A stretch of 64,000 nucleotides of DNA from Flavobacterium sp. (GTDB lineage: Bacteria; Bacteroidota; Bacteroidia; Flavobacteriales; Flavobacteriaceae): assembly GCA_023251135.1 (NCBI GenBank), contig JAHEZJ010000004.1, positions 62,001-126,000 on the forward strand, read 5' to 3'. Every line of letters begins with the position of its first letter. The stretch's first letter is position 1. The notes below the pieces were generated by a model, which did no database searches, was not told the DNA's origin, and saw only the letters and a list, made by a program, of their open reading frames with translations. Both the position numbers and the translations under genes were made by a program. Below are positions 35,141 to 44,309 of the stretch, piece after piece.

Positions 35141-35689
35141 CTAAAATGATAAAAATTCAATCTCCGACTTTTTATCCATGAGCTCCCAGCCATCATCTGT
35201 TAGTATAAAATAGACTTCATGATTGAGTGTATCTTTCAAACCATTTTTAATGGCAGCAGCAAAAACATTCTTTCTTCGAATTGTAGTATATTCTACAATT
35301 GCCTTATTACCAGTGCTCATAATTCTGATTTCCTTAATTGCTCCAAATTCTTCATCAGCTACTTTTACACGCTGAATTTTATGTTCTTTATCAACTTTAG
35401 GTGTAGGCATTAAATACGGTTTTGCTGCAGGAGTAAAACTCACAAACGAAGTTGTATCTCCAAGTTTCTTGCTTTGAAGCACTTTTACAAATCCTTTTTC
35501 TACGAGACCGGATTTAAAAATGGTATAAGCATGCGCGGGATCGCCACAAAAAATATCATGGTCTACAATAATTGGATAATGATTTTTTTCCAGAATAATG
35601 GCAGTAGCCAATTTCTTATCCAGTTTTTTAGACTCACAGCCTGTGATTATTAAAATCACTGTAGTTAAAATATATGATAGCTTTTTCAT
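35141..35689 (-). CDS. Lipoprotein of unknown function
   Basis: 182-residue exported lipoprotein. The signal peptide MKKLSYILTTVILIITGC ends in the lipobox ITGC at about 15-18, so it is probably anchored in the outer membrane. The mature part is beta-rich (GFVKVLQSKKLGDTTSFVSFTPAAKPYLMP, NKAIVEYTTIRRKNVFAAAI, HEVYFILTDDGWELM). No family recognised. It is convergent with chrA, with a gap of 12 bases. Confidence 0.65.
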   Translation of the reverse strand: MKKLSYILTTVILIITGCESKKLDKKLATAIILEKNHYPIIVDHDIFCGDPAHAYTIFKSGLVEKGFVKVLQSKKLGDTTSFVSFTPAAKPYLMPTPKVDKEHKIQRVKVADEEFGAIKEIRIMSTGNKAIVEYTTIRRKNVFAAAIKNGLKDTLNHEVYFILTDDGWELMDKKSEIEFLSF

Positions 35690-35719
35690 GTTTTTAAATT
35701 TTAAATTAGTAATATTTTA

Positions 35720-36400
35720 TTAATATTCTTTGATTTGTTTGATCATGCGTTCCAATGTTTCAATTGCTATTTGCTTATCCCTTTCTTCAAAAACATATGC
35801 CTTGCTGCGCATGGCATTATAAGACAGATCTGTTTTATTTGGAGTGGATAAAAAAGGGACTATGGTTTTAAATAAATGATTCATTGATTTTGAAATAAGA
35901 ATTTTTAATTCATCGGATGCCCTTAAAATTAAGGCTGTTTGATCAGTTGAAAGTTTGCATAAAACTTTACCAGAAATGCCATTCATTACTACAGGGCTAT
36001 TTGTTTTCCTTTCGATAATTTGGAAAGGTGCCGTTAAATAGTTTGCGAATCTTGATTCTACAAAAATTATTAATTCATTCAAACAGGATATTAAAGTAGT
36101 TGTTACTTCTTTTAGACTATCTCTGTGTAAATCATTACTTTTAGTTATTTCTGTGATTTTATCTAAAAGAAATAGTAATGTAGAATAATAATTTCCAACT
36201 AAGATTTTTATCTGTTTCTCCTTAGTAAGTGAAAAAACCTGTATAGTAAACTGTGACTGAATAAAAAATGTTTGTTCATTCGCTTTTTCAATAATCTCTC
36301 GGGATTGAATTGGAGAAATCATAGTAAGATCGGTCTTGTTGGGATTAAGGGTTGAAGTAACCGTTAAGTCCATCCATTCTAAAAGATAGGTTTGAGTCAT
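35720..36400 (-). CDS. Helical protein of unknown function
   Basis: 226-residue cytosolic protein, mostly helical, without membrane spans. Its internal organisation hints at two similar four-helix parts (NYYSTLLFLLDKITEITKSNDLHRDSLKEV... and TALILRASDELKILISKSMNHLFKTIVPFL). No catalytic motif found. It lies 30 bases upstream of the lipoprotein gene and downstream of the AraC regulator, all on the minus strand. Family not recognised. Confidence 0.55.
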   Translation of the reverse strand: MTQTYLLEWMDLTVTSTLNPNKTDLTMISPIQSREIIEKANEQTFFIQSQFTIQVFSLTKEKQIKILVGNYYSTLLFLLDKITEITKSNDLHRDSLKEVTTTLISCLNELIIFVESRFANYLTAPFQIIERKTNSPVVMNGISGKVLCKLSTDQTALILRASDELKILISKSMNHLFKTIVPFLSTPNKTDLSYNAMRSKAYVFEERDKQIAIETLERMIKQIKEY

Positions 36401-36509
36401 TTCTTTTACTTTTATTTAGTAAATATTTCTCTCGAATTGTAATCGACAGTACTCTAAATCAATGCTTATAGAACATTCTTAACCCGCTCAAAACATGTGT
36501 TGTTAATAT

Positions 36510-37370
36510 TTAATTAGAATTTAATCGTAAACGGTATTCGGAAGGAGACAGGGAAGTATGCTTCTTAAAAAAAGTACTGAAAAAAGAAGTATTGGCAAAT
36601 TTCAGTTCTTCTGAAATATATAAAATGGTTAAATCATTATTTTGAAGCAGGATTTTGGCCTCCAGAATAATTGCATTCTCAATGCATTGTTTCGCTGTGA
36701 TCTCCGTAACCTGTTTGACAGTTTTAGTAAGATGCCCTGCAGTAACATTTAGGATATTTGCATAGAATTTTACACTGTGTTCTTTTCGGCAGTTTAGTTC
36801 TAATAACCTAAAAAAATGGATAACTATTTTTTCATTTCCAGTATGTTTGACATTATCATACCAAGATGACCGATAATATGTTCCAGCCAGTTCATAAAGG
36901 AAAAGATTAAAACTCAAAAGCAATGTTTCCTTTTTCAAAATATTCTTATTTGAACTTCTGACCTTACTATTGATTAATTTAAGCAGATCTACAAGTAATC
37001 CAATTTCTTTATTTTTGAGAAAAATCTTGGAAGTATTTTTTGCAATAAAAAATTCAAAATATCCTATGTGCGGCCATCTTATACTATTAGTAAAAGCAAA
37101 CTCCGAAGAGAATGAAAGCTGGCAAATCTGCAATTGATTGCTCATTATTAAAACTTCACAAATAGACTTTTTTGGAATAACGATTAGTTCGTTGATAAAT
37201 AAATGAATCTTTTTACTGTTGACCAACAGGCATACTGCTCCGGAATTTATAATCAAAACGGTAAATCGATTCAATATAATTGATTCTTTAAAAGCAATTC
37301 TGGAGGAGAACGTTTCGAAGATGTAGACTTGTATGCCTGATGGGTTATATTTTGATTTTAGAGATGCCAA
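36510..37370 (-). CDS. AraC-family transcriptional regulator
   Basis: 286-residue DNA-binding regulator. The C-terminal 100 residues carry the double HTH: HSVKFYANILNVTAGHLTKTVKQVTEITAKQCIENAIILEAKILLQNNDLTILYISEELKFANTSFFSTFFKKHTSLSPSEYR, with the expected second helix-turn-helix FANTSFFSTFFKKHTSLSPSEYR. The N-terminal 180 residues form a cupin-like sensor (VLIINSGAVCLLVNSKKIHLFINELIVIPKKS). It lies between unknown helical and membrane/lipoprotein genes and probably regulates one of them. The inducer is not evident. Confidence 0.9.
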   Translation of the reverse strand: MASLKSKYNPSGIQVYIFETFSSRIAFKESIILNRFTVLIINSGAVCLLVNSKKIHLFINELIVIPKKSICEVLIMSNQLQICQLSFSSEFAFTNSIRWPHIGYFEFFIAKNTSKIFLKNKEIGLLVDLLKLINSKVRSSNKNILKKETLLLSFNLFLYELAGTYYRSSWYDNVKHTGNEKIVIHFFRLLELNCRKEHSVKFYANILNVTAGHLTKTVKQVTEITAKQCIENAIILEAKILLQNNDLTILYISEELKFANTSFFSTFFKKHTSLSPSEYRLRLNSN

Positions 37371-37413
37371 AATAAGCGCTTTAAAATGTTTGATTTAATT
37401 GTTCTAGTAAGTA

Positions 37414-37662
37414 TTACTTTTCGAATAATCTGGCCATCAATGAAATGCAAACGAACAATAAATTTGAAATGCCGTTTACAAAAAATAGATATGCCAATTT
37501 TCTGGGAGAATCAGTTTTTATCCCGCCATCGGTTAAATAGCCTATTATTTCATCATAGGATAAAAGATCTATGATGAAATAAAGGCTCACAATATTGAAA
37601 AGAATCAAAAACACGCAATACACATATTTCAATTGTTTTTCAATCGACTCAGTTATATACAT
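37414..37662 (-). CDS. Small membrane protein of unknown function
   Basis: 82-residue protein with two membrane spans (YVYCVFLILFNIVSLYFIIDLL and RKLAYLFFVNGISNLLFVCISLMARLF) separated by a short polar loop. It starts three bases before the lipoprotein gene's stop, so the two are probably co-transcribed. No family recognised. Confidence 0.55.
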   Translation of the reverse strand: MYITESIEKQLKYVYCVFLILFNIVSLYFIIDLLSYDEIIGYLTDGGIKTDSPRKLAYLFFVNGISNLLFVCISLMARLFEK

Positions 37663-37664
37663 AA

Positions 37665-38396
37665 CTATTCTGTTTGGAGATTTTGAATTATGAGTCCTGT
37701 CACTATTGATTTATTAATCGCAGTTGAAGAATTTGCTACTGCACCTTGTAGCGCTCCAACACGATTTCCAACAGAAGTCTCCCAATCCTTATCTTTGCGT
37801 TCTTTAGCATAATACGATGAATATCTTGCTATAGAGGAAGTCGTGAGAATGATTCTCTTATCCTCATTGCTAAACTGTGTGTTGGATATAACGGAAGCCT
37901 CGAATGAGACTATGGATTGATGAATGATAGCATATTCATTAGTTTCCCATAACAGTATGGAATCCATAAAGTTGGAAAGAGAAATTTTAGCGGCATTTGT
38001 CATTGAGGAATTTGCAATCGCCTGCTCTAATTTTATTTGAGGATCATCGACAATTTCTTGAATTTCCTGAAAGTTGCAGGGAAGACTTGTTGCCATATTT
38101 AATAGATCGTTATTCAGAACCGAGATAGAATCTACTTTTTGGCTGATTTGAGCAATCGTATTGAAAGTATAATTTCCAGACAAGTAAACATCAAGGATGT
38201 CATTATGTATTTTACCTGCTATGTCATATTCATTAGCTGGATTTTCAGGACTTAGTGTCTGAAGTAGCTTTGCTGTTTTTTTAAATTTATTTTCAATAAG
38301 ACCATCATCTAAAATTTTGGCATTATCAATACTCTCACTGGTACAAGAAACAAGTAGTGATGCTAATACAACTAGCAATAATAAAAGATTTTTCAT
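37665..38396 (-). CDS. Lipoprotein of unknown function
   Basis: 243-residue exported lipoprotein. Signal MKNLLLLLVVLASLLVSC ends in lipobox LVSC. The mature protein is helical and N/S-rich (VLNNDLLNMATSLPCNFQEIQEIVDDPQIKLEQAIANSS; ILTTSSIARYSSYYAKERK). It is in the same minus-strand unit as the small membrane protein. The stretch before it (38397-38750) carries a candidate operator, so both this gene and the divergent TPR regulator may be controlled from there. Confidence 0.65.
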   Translation of the reverse strand: MKNLLLLLVVLASLLVSCTSESIDNAKILDDGLIENKFKKTAKLLQTLSPENPANEYDIAGKIHNDILDVYLSGNYTFNTIAQISQKVDSISVLNNDLLNMATSLPCNFQEIQEIVDDPQIKLEQAIANSSMTNAAKISLSNFMDSILLWETNEYAIIHQSIVSFEASVISNTQFSNEDKRIILTTSSIARYSSYYAKERKDKDWETSVGNRVGALQGAVANSSTAINKSIVTGLIIQNLQTE

Positions 38397-38750
38397 GATT
38401 AAAAGTGTTAAATGTAAAGACTGTTTTTTTTTCAGTCAGTTCATTTCACCCGGGTTAGCAGAACTTTAATCCGGCACGATGCCAAATGTTTTTGCTATTG
38501 AATTCAAGACAAATCTAGAAGTAGAATTTTTGATTTGCAAAACGTTGTATGTGGATTTTCCGAATTTAGGGTATCGATTTTCCGAAAATCGACACACCTT
38601 TTTTAATCAAAAACACACTAATTATCAATACATTACGTTATTACTGATACTGTTTTGAACAAAACACAATATTATATTTACCAAATAGTGTTTTTCGCTG
38701 ATAAAAATGCATTTTCACATCAAATAATGTCTCATTTTTTAATTTAACTT
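38397..38750. other. Divergent intergenic region with operator-like repeats
   Basis: 354 bases between the lipoprotein gene (minus) and the TPR-AraC regulator (plus). It holds the 22-bp-spaced repeats and palindrome listed below, a second short palindrome GTTTTGAACAAAAC (38652-38665), and a weak promoter for the plus strand: TTTG at 38654 and TATATTTA at 38673-38680. Confidence 0.55.
38555..38592. promoter_or_regulatory. Candidate AraC-type operator: direct repeat plus palindrome
   Basis: ATTTTCCGAA occurs at 38555-38564 and again at 38577-38586, a spacing of 22 bp (two helical turns), as expected for AraC-family dimer sites. The second copy lies inside a 19-bp palindrome TCGATTTTC-C-GAAAATCGA (38574-38592). 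It sits upstream of the divergent regulator gene. Confidence 0.55.
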
Positions 38751-40439
38751 ATGATTAAAAATTATATATTATTAGTAATTCTTTGCTTTGGAAATCAATT
38801 GTATGCGCAGGAAATGGAATCGAAAATTTCCGATACGCTTCAAAGAAAAAATTATGATTACCTTTTTGAATGTATAGAAGCTACGGCTGAGGATAAAATA
38901 AAACAAGCATATTATCTTCAATACTTTTTGAACAAGGCAAAAACGGATAAAAATTCCAAGGAAATTGTAAATGGATATAAAAATTTTTTATTCTATTCTT
39001 CTGAAAAATTAAAATTGGTATATGCTGACAGTATGATTTATACTGCTAAAAAAGCCAATGATAATGCTCTTATTGGCTCTGCTTATCTTTCAAAAGGAAT
39101 TGTTTACTATGGACAGAAAAAACATAAACATGCTCTTGATAATTATCTTGCAGCCGATAATTATATTTCGAAAACCAGCGACAAGTATCTAACTTATAAA
39201 GTTAAATATAATATTGCAGGTGTAAAGTATTATCTCGGATTCTATGATGAGGCAATTTCTCTCTATACCGAATGCATTGATTATTTTAAAGAAAAGAATT
39301 CAAGAGCATATTTGAATTCATTGCATTTACTTGGTTTGTGTTATAACAGAATTGGTAATTACGGCTTATGTTCTGAAATAAATGAAAAGGGTATTCAGGA
39401 AGGAATAAGATTAGACAATAATGAAATGAAAGATTACTTCATTCATTCAGAAGGTATTAATCAATATTTTAAAAATAATTATACCTCAGCTATAAAAAAG
39501 ATTGCCTATTCAATTCCGACCATAAATAAAAACAAGGATTTTGCAAATGAATCTGTTGGTTATTTTTACATTGGAAAAAGCTATTGGGATCTCCATAAAC
39601 CAGAAATGGCTTTGCTGTATTTTTTAAAAGTTGATAAGATTTTTGATGATAAAGGATATATACGTCCCGACTTGCGTCAGAACTATGAACTGATTATCAA
39701 ATATTATAAATCTAAAAACAACTTGCAGAAACAGCTTTATTACATTGAGAAATTACTTAAAGCAGACAGTGTGCTGGATAATAGGTTTAGATATCTTTCC
39801 GGCAGAGTTCGCAAAGTGTATGATACAAAAGTCTTACTAAAAGAGAAGCAGGATATTGAAGATTTATTTAATAAGAGGAAGTATAATGATTTTATTTTTA
39901 CTGCTATCGTAGTAGTATTATTTTTAATCGTATCATTCATTGCTTACAGGCATATCAGAAATAAGAATGTTTACAGGCAAAAATTTGAGGAATTGATGGC
40001 AAAAAACGAGGCTGTTTCTAAAGTAGAATTCAGAAATGAAAATAAAGGAATTGGAAATATAAATAAAGATACTGTTGCAGATATACTTAAACAATTGGAA
40101 AAATTCGAAAAAGATAAAAAATTTCTAGCAAAGGACCTGACTTCCGCAAAGCTTGCTGCAATCTTCAATTCCAATTCAAAATATTTATCAAAGATAATTT
40201 ATCAATACAGAGGAAAGAAATTTGTGAGATACATTGCTGATCTTAAAATCAATTATCTAATAAAGTTGTTAAAAGAGGATAGTAAAATAAGGAAATATTC
40301 CAATAGTGCATTGGCTGAAGAAGTTGGCTTTAGCAGTACTAAAACATTTACTCAGGCTTTTTTTGCAGAAGCTGGCTGTCCAACGTCTTATTTCATTGAA
40401 GAACTAAATAAGATGTCTCAGGAAAATAAGATTCTTTGA
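38751..40439 (+). CDS. TPR-domain membrane regulator with C-terminal AraC-type HTH
   Basis: 562-residue one-component regulator. A signal peptide (MIKNYILLVILCFGNQLYAQ) precedes a TPR-like helical domain at about 70-370, probably periplasmic (NKAKTDKNSKEIVNGYKNFLFYSSEKLK... YNIAGVKYYLGFYDEAISLYTECID). One membrane span follows at about 382-402 (DFIFTAIVVVLFLIVSFIAYRHI), then a short linker. The C-terminal AraC-type DNA-binding domain is at about 450-555 (LTSAKLAAIFNSNSKYLSKIIYQYRG and SALAEEVGFSSTKTFTQAFFAEAGC). This architecture senses outside signals and binds DNA from the membrane. Flavobacterial TPR-AraC proteins are common; target genes here may be the divergent lipoproteins. Confidence 0.85.
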   Translation: MIKNYILLVILCFGNQLYAQEMESKISDTLQRKNYDYLFECIEATAEDKIKQAYYLQYFLNKAKTDKNSKEIVNGYKNFLFYSSEKLKLVYADSMIYTAKKANDNALIGSAYLSKGIVYYGQKKHKHALDNYLAADNYISKTSDKYLTYKVKYNIAGVKYYLGFYDEAISLYTECIDYFKEKNSRAYLNSLHLLGLCYNRIGNYGLCSEINEKGIQEGIRLDNNEMKDYFIHSEGINQYFKNNYTSAIKKIAYSIPTINKNKDFANESVGYFYIGKSYWDLHKPEMALLYFLKVDKIFDDKGYIRPDLRQNYELIIKYYKSKNNLQKQLYYIEKLLKADSVLDNRFRYLSGRVRKVYDTKVLLKEKQDIEDLFNKRKYNDFIFTAIVVVLFLIVSFIAYRHIRNKNVYRQKFEELMAKNEAVSKVEFRNENKGIGNINKDTVADILKQLEKFEKDKKFLAKDLTSAKLAAIFNSNSKYLSKIIYQYRGKKFVRYIADLKINYLIKLLKEDSKIRKYSNSALAEEVGFSSTKTFTQAFFAEAGCPTSYFIEELNKMSQENKIL

Positions 40440-40553
40440 ATAAATAATTCCTATAATAATTATGAATTAAAAACGTTTTTAATTTTTGCAGCAAAGTTGC
40501 AATATAACAAGCAAAGTTTTATTTTCGCTGCCTTAATTTAATAAAAACATATC

Positions 40554-40730
40554 ATGAAAGATTTAGTAGCTAAAATAAACGCCGAAATCGAAACATTTAA
40601 AACAGAATCGGATTCACTAATTGAAAAAGGTGTTAAAGCAGCTGGAGCGAGAGCTCGTAAATCAACTTTAGAAATTGAAAAACTATTAAAAGAGTTTAGA
40701 AAAGTTTCTATCGAGGAGTCGAAAAAATAA
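40554..40730 (+). CDS. Histone H1-like small basic protein
   Basis: 58-residue protein, MKDLVAKINAEIETFKTESD then SLIEKGVKAAGARARKSTLEIEKLLKEFRKVSIEESKK. It is the short histone H1 (Hc1)-like nucleoid protein that is widespread in flavobacteria: a helical N-terminus, an AGARARK segment typical of DNA contact, and a lysine-rich tail. Upstream, TTG (40496) and the TATTTTCG element near 40521 give a possible promoter. A good terminator follows (40752-40788). A second, partial copy of its 3' end lies at 42068-42138, bracketing a 1.3 kb segment. Confidence 0.8.
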   Translation: MKDLVAKINAEIETFKTESDSLIEKGVKAAGARARKSTLEIEKLLKEFRKVSIEESKK

Positions 40731-40751
40731 TTTCAATCTTTACTTTACTTA

Positions 40752-40788
40752 AAAAGCCTTTCCGATTTTTCCGAAAAGGCTTTTTTTG
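40752..40788 (+). terminator. Rho-independent terminator after histone-like gene
   Basis: AAAAGCCTTT pairs with AAAGGCTTTT around TCCGATTTTTCCG and runs into a T tract. Confidence 0.85.
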
Positions 40789-40919
40789 TAATAAGTAAAT
40801 TTATTATGACTCTTGTAATAGATCTTAATAAATCTGTAAGTAATTTTAATCTCTGAGATTCTAACGTTAATAAAAGTAACAATTAGAACTTAAAAGAATA
40901 ATTGCTATTATCTGTTTGG

Positions 40920-41468
40920 TTATCGGATGTTATCGACAGTTTCTAACTTTAGAGATTCACTAAATTTTACATGCTTTTCAATTTTTGGCCTCCATTTGTC
41001 TTGTGTTGACATAGTATCGCAAATTTTTTCATGAAAATAAACCTGAAACCATGTCTTTTTATGGAACTCACAAACATTCTGATATGTTTTTTCAGAATGT
41101 ATCATTAACTTCAGAATAAATTCTTCTTTAGGTTCTCTGTGATTGTTTATGACTTGACTTAAACTTACTGGAGTTATATCAATATCTTTTGCAAAACTAC
41201 TTCTCTTATTGTAAATAGTATCAATATATGCCGATAAGAATTCTGAAAAATAGTGGTGATTATCATAAGTCGGTTTGCTTATATAAGCTTCCATTTTTAA
41301 TTTTAATTGTAATAGTTTGGCACGAATAACCTGATCTATGGGTAAGTTTTTAATTCGTTGTAAACGTGCTTCCATTAAAGCCGCTCCATCAGTATCACGT
41401 TCTGAATTTGATTTGTATCTTGAATCTACTCCAAATTCAATATCTTCAATATTTACTTTCTTATTCAT
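40920..41468 (-). CDS. HTH protein, putative antitoxin partner of GNAT protein
   Basis: 182-residue protein with a central helix-turn-helix of XRE type: SSFAKDIDITPVSLSQVINNHREPKEEFILKLMIHSEKTYQN. The N-terminal 60 residues are acidic and charged (NIEDIEFGVDSRYKSNSERDTDG); the C-terminal part is basic. Its start overlaps the stop of the next gene by 8 bases, forming a tight two-gene unit with a GNAT-like protein. GNAT/XRE pairs occur as toxin-antitoxin modules (for example TacT-TacA-like logic), so this is the probable DNA-binding antitoxin. That role is inferred. Confidence 0.6.
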   Translation of the reverse strand: MNKKVNIEDIEFGVDSRYKSNSERDTDGAALMEARLQRIKNLPIDQVIRAKLLQLKLKMEAYISKPTYDNHHYFSEFLSAYIDTIYNKRSSFAKDIDITPVSLSQVINNHREPKEEFILKLMIHSEKTYQNVCEFHKKTWFQVYFHEKICDTMSTQDKWRPKIEKHVKFSESLKLETVDNIR

Positions 41469-41928
41469 TATCGTATGTGTTTATCAAGTTTAAAATTTCT
41501 GGAACCTCAAGACTCAAAGTCATTCCGGTTATATTCATATTGTATTTGTCGATATAATGCTGGGCAATATTACTTTTTGGTTTGAGTGATACGCAGGCTA
41601 ACTCTGCATATTCTGCTACTGCAATTTTCGCAGCATGGGTAATTAAGTTTGCAGCAATATTATCAAATTTCTTATTCGTACCTTTATTTTCTAATGAAAC
41701 CGTTAATAGTCTAATATGGATTCTCCATTCCTGAGGTATTCTTTCCAAAGAAATAATTCCTAGAATATCATTTGAATTGATAATTTTTAACTTATAGATT
41801 TCATAAGCCTTTTCAGTCTTCCAATCGAAAAAATAGCGTTTTTTATCTATAGACTTAAAATCAATATCTTCTACTGGCAGAATTTCTACATTATAAATTT
41901 TCCCCGAAGAAGTTTCTTGAATTGTCAT
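41461..41928 (-). CDS. GNAT-like acetyltransferase, putative toxin
   Basis: 155-residue protein with GNAT layout: IISLERIPQEWRIHIRLLTVSLENKGTNKKFDNIAANLITHAAKIAVAEYAELACVSLKPKSNIAQHYIDKYNMN. The strand-helix-strand pattern with the acetyl-CoA loop (the Arg/Gly motif is weak: KGTNKKFDNI) and the terminal YxxKYxM fit the fold, but the canonical Q/RxxGxG/A is degenerate. The N-terminal 50 residues are beta-rich. It is transcribed first and overlaps the HTH gene. A toxin role is inferred from the overlap and pairing with a DNA-binding protein. Confidence 0.55.
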   Translation of the reverse strand: MTIQETSSGKIYNVEILPVEDIDFKSIDKKRYFFDWKTEKAYEIYKLKIINSNDILGIISLERIPQEWRIHIRLLTVSLENKGTNKKFDNIAANLITHAAKIAVAEYAELACVSLKPKSNIAQHYIDKYNMNITGMTLSLEVPEILNLINTYDNE

Positions 41929-42067
41929 TTCACAAATTTACAAATAGTTTACTTATAACGGAAACATTTACTGTTAAGTTTACGTTTTTTGGAAAATCGA
42001 AGAACAACTTTTATTTGGTTAATAATTTAAATGGTAATGCTTGTATGATATGTATTAAGATGACATT

Positions 42068-42138
42068 AATTAACTTTAGAAATTGAAAAACTTTTAAAAG
42101 AGTTTAGAAAAGCTTCTATTGATGAGTCGAAAAAATAA
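42068..42138 (+). pseudogene. 3'-end fragment of histone H1-like gene (duplicated)
   Basis: Bases 42068-42138 match 40661-40730 closely and encode LTLEIEKLLKEFRKASIDESKK followed by the stop. About six mismatches, several at third codon positions, separate the two copies. There is no start. It looks like the displaced 3' end left by insertion into the histone-like gene's 3' end. Confidence 0.8.
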
Positions 42139-42287
42139 GATTCATTTTACTCTTAGTGGAGTGTTTTCTAATAGCAACCCTTTATTTTAGATTAGCTGTA
42201 ATTGATTCAACATTTTTTTGGTTTCGATTTATAATCAAAAAGCAAAAATTTCATATTATGAAAATCAAGAATTTGGCTTAGCAGCAG

Positions 42288-42893
42288 TTAATTGATGTTG
42301 CTGATTTCGAATATTAATTTTTCAAATTCTCCATTGTAAGCTTGATGTTTTTTTATCAAATCTTCTGACCAAGTTATCCATTCCTTATTTGAATGCTCAG
42401 TTCGCCCAAAAAAACAAAATTTTCCGTCTACATCTAGTTGTGACTTCAAGCTATTCCAATTTTCATTGCCTTTTTTCCTGTCTTTGAATCTAAGGGCAAC
42501 AAAAAAATATTTTAGTTTTGAATGTCCTAACTTAAATTTATTATAAGCATTTTGAATCTCCCCATTTTGCATTATCATTTTTGGGAATGCCCATTTTTTA
42601 AGTTCAATAACGCCGTAACAATTTTCAGCAGAAACTATATTTACTAAAGGATTAACTCTTTTCAGAAACTCTGGCTGTGGCGTTCCTTTTTTACAGATTA
42701 TAATATCATATTGTGGAGAGGACTTTAATTCGCCTTTTATTTGTCCTTTATAAAAATCAAATTTTGGTAATTCTTCTCTTAAAATTTGAATAAAAAAATC
42801 CTCATACAAAGATCCGTTAATACCTTTATGGCGTAATCCAGAATGGTAAACTTTTTCAGAGAATTCTACTATTTCAATTTGTCTTTTATGCAT
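42288..42893 (-). CDS. DUF6602-like nuclease-fold protein
   Basis: 201-residue protein. A helical start (KVYHSGLRHKGINGSLYEDFFIQILREELPKFDFYKGQI) precedes a PD-(D/E)XK-type core: SSPQYDIIICKK supplies the Asp strand and NCYGVIELKKWAFP the ExK strand. The C-terminal third is helical. This is the DUF6602 layout, found in defence islands and presumably DNA- or RNA-cutting. It is the first of a series of single minus-strand genes. Activity is inferred. Confidence 0.55.
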   Translation of the reverse strand: MHKRQIEIVEFSEKVYHSGLRHKGINGSLYEDFFIQILREELPKFDFYKGQIKGELKSSPQYDIIICKKGTPQPEFLKRVNPLVNIVSAENCYGVIELKKWAFPKMIMQNGEIQNAYNKFKLGHSKLKYFFVALRFKDRKKGNENWNSLKSQLDVDGKFCFFGRTEHSNKEWITWSEDLIKKHQAYNGEFEKLIFEISNIN

Positions 42894-43094
42894 ATTTGCT
42901 TTATTACCTTTGTTCCCATGCTAAGATAAGGTTTTGGATTAATTAAGTTTTATTATTGGATTACTCTGATAAATCTGCTTCGGTAAAATTTGCATCAAAT
43001 CTATCATTAATCCATTCTCTGATAAATTATTTTTTAAGTTCTTATTTTTTTAAGTTTTCTGGCAACATTCCTAGGATATGTTCAACTCTTTAGA

Positions 43095-44150
43095 TCAGCC
43101 TTTAAAATTTCTCATATTTTCATTTCTTAATTGAACCAACAAATTATTTAGTTTATGAGATTTGGCTCCTTGTGGTTCTTTTACAAAGCTTAGTTTCATA
43201 TTAAGCCTTCTGTCTTCTGCCTGGTGTATGAATTTAATATGTTCATTTCCATCTAAATCTAGGTGTCTTTTACCACTTTCATATAATTTGCTTTTATCTA
43301 TTTGTCTCAAGTTATTCACTTTACTATTAAGATTTTTTAAATACATTTCTGATACAGAATCGTCAAAAATGCATATTTTATGACAATTAGCTAATTGTAA
43401 AAGATTTAGTTGGTTGATATCATTTTCATTTGTTAAAAAGATTTCTTTATCTTTCTTGTTTCCAAATTTGTAAGCCCATTTGTCGTAATATACAAGCATT
43501 AAATCTGGCGATATAGGGAAAAAGAATTGTAATCCTTTTGAAAAAAGACCGAGATGGCTACCAGGATGATTTCTACTTTCTAAATATTGATTATATCGAT
43601 TACATGGGTTATCAGACGTAATAAACTTTTTTTTAGTATTATTAATTAATAAAATTAATTCTAAATCATTAGCATATTTAACTCCTTTGGCAACTGCAGA
43701 AAGTGATTGTGCAGGAGCATTCTTAAGTTTAATACTTAAATCATCCTTAATAAGTGCACCTAATCTATCGTCATATTTAGCAAGCTCTTTAATTGTTTTG
43801 TCTACAACTTCATTAAGTTTTTCCGAAGAGTTTTTTGTTCTGTATGAAAGAATTATACTAAAAAGATGCAGTAAAATATATTTTTCAGAATTTCTCGCAG
43901 GTGTTTTTTTTTCGTTTATTATTTCCGCTATTATAGGTGCTGCAGAATCCTCTATTTTTCCTAAAGCATCTTCTATAACTTTATCTTCTCCATAAAAATA
44001 ATCTTCTTGTGCTTGCGAATCTAAAGGGCAATTAACTCTATAAAACTCAGTTTCTACATTAAAAATATTAATTTTTGCTTTTTTTATTTCGTTTGAAAAA
44101 TGTCTTAATAAAAGTTTAGGAACAAAATGTTGTTTTTTCTTTTCTGCCAT
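43095..44150 (-). CDS. DUF4238 family protein
   Basis: 351-residue protein of the DUF4238 family. The diagnostic start KKQHFVPKLLLRHFSNE is at residues 4-20 and is followed by a FNVETEFYRVNCPLDSQAQEDYFYGED stretch and a helical region. A later motif FITSDNPCNRY near 180 is also typical (TSDNP). Members are frequent in defence islands; function unproven, possibly nuclease-like. It is preceded and followed by intergenic gaps, with the same strand throughout. Confidence 0.78.
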   Translation of the reverse strand: MAEKKKQHFVPKLLLRHFSNEIKKAKINIFNVETEFYRVNCPLDSQAQEDYFYGEDKVIEDALGKIEDSAAPIIAEIINEKKTPARNSEKYILLHLFSIILSYRTKNSSEKLNEVVDKTIKELAKYDDRLGALIKDDLSIKLKNAPAQSLSAVAKGVKYANDLELILLINNTKKKFITSDNPCNRYNQYLESRNHPGSHLGLFSKGLQFFFPISPDLMLVYYDKWAYKFGNKKDKEIFLTNENDINQLNLLQLANCHKICIFDDSVSEMYLKNLNSKVNNLRQIDKSKLYESGKRHLDLDGNEHIKFIHQAEDRRLNMKLSFVKEPQGAKSHKLNNLLVQLRNENMRNFKG

Positions 44151-44309
44151 ATTTAATGTTTAACAGGTTAATTCACATCGGCTTTGCGCTGTGGCTGCGA
44201 CTTTAGCGCTTTGTCGTATGATATATTAATTAGGTTTAGTAATTTAGGATCAGAAAATAAAAACCGCCGTTACCCAAAACCTTTGTTTGCGGCATTACAC
44301 TGATGAAAC

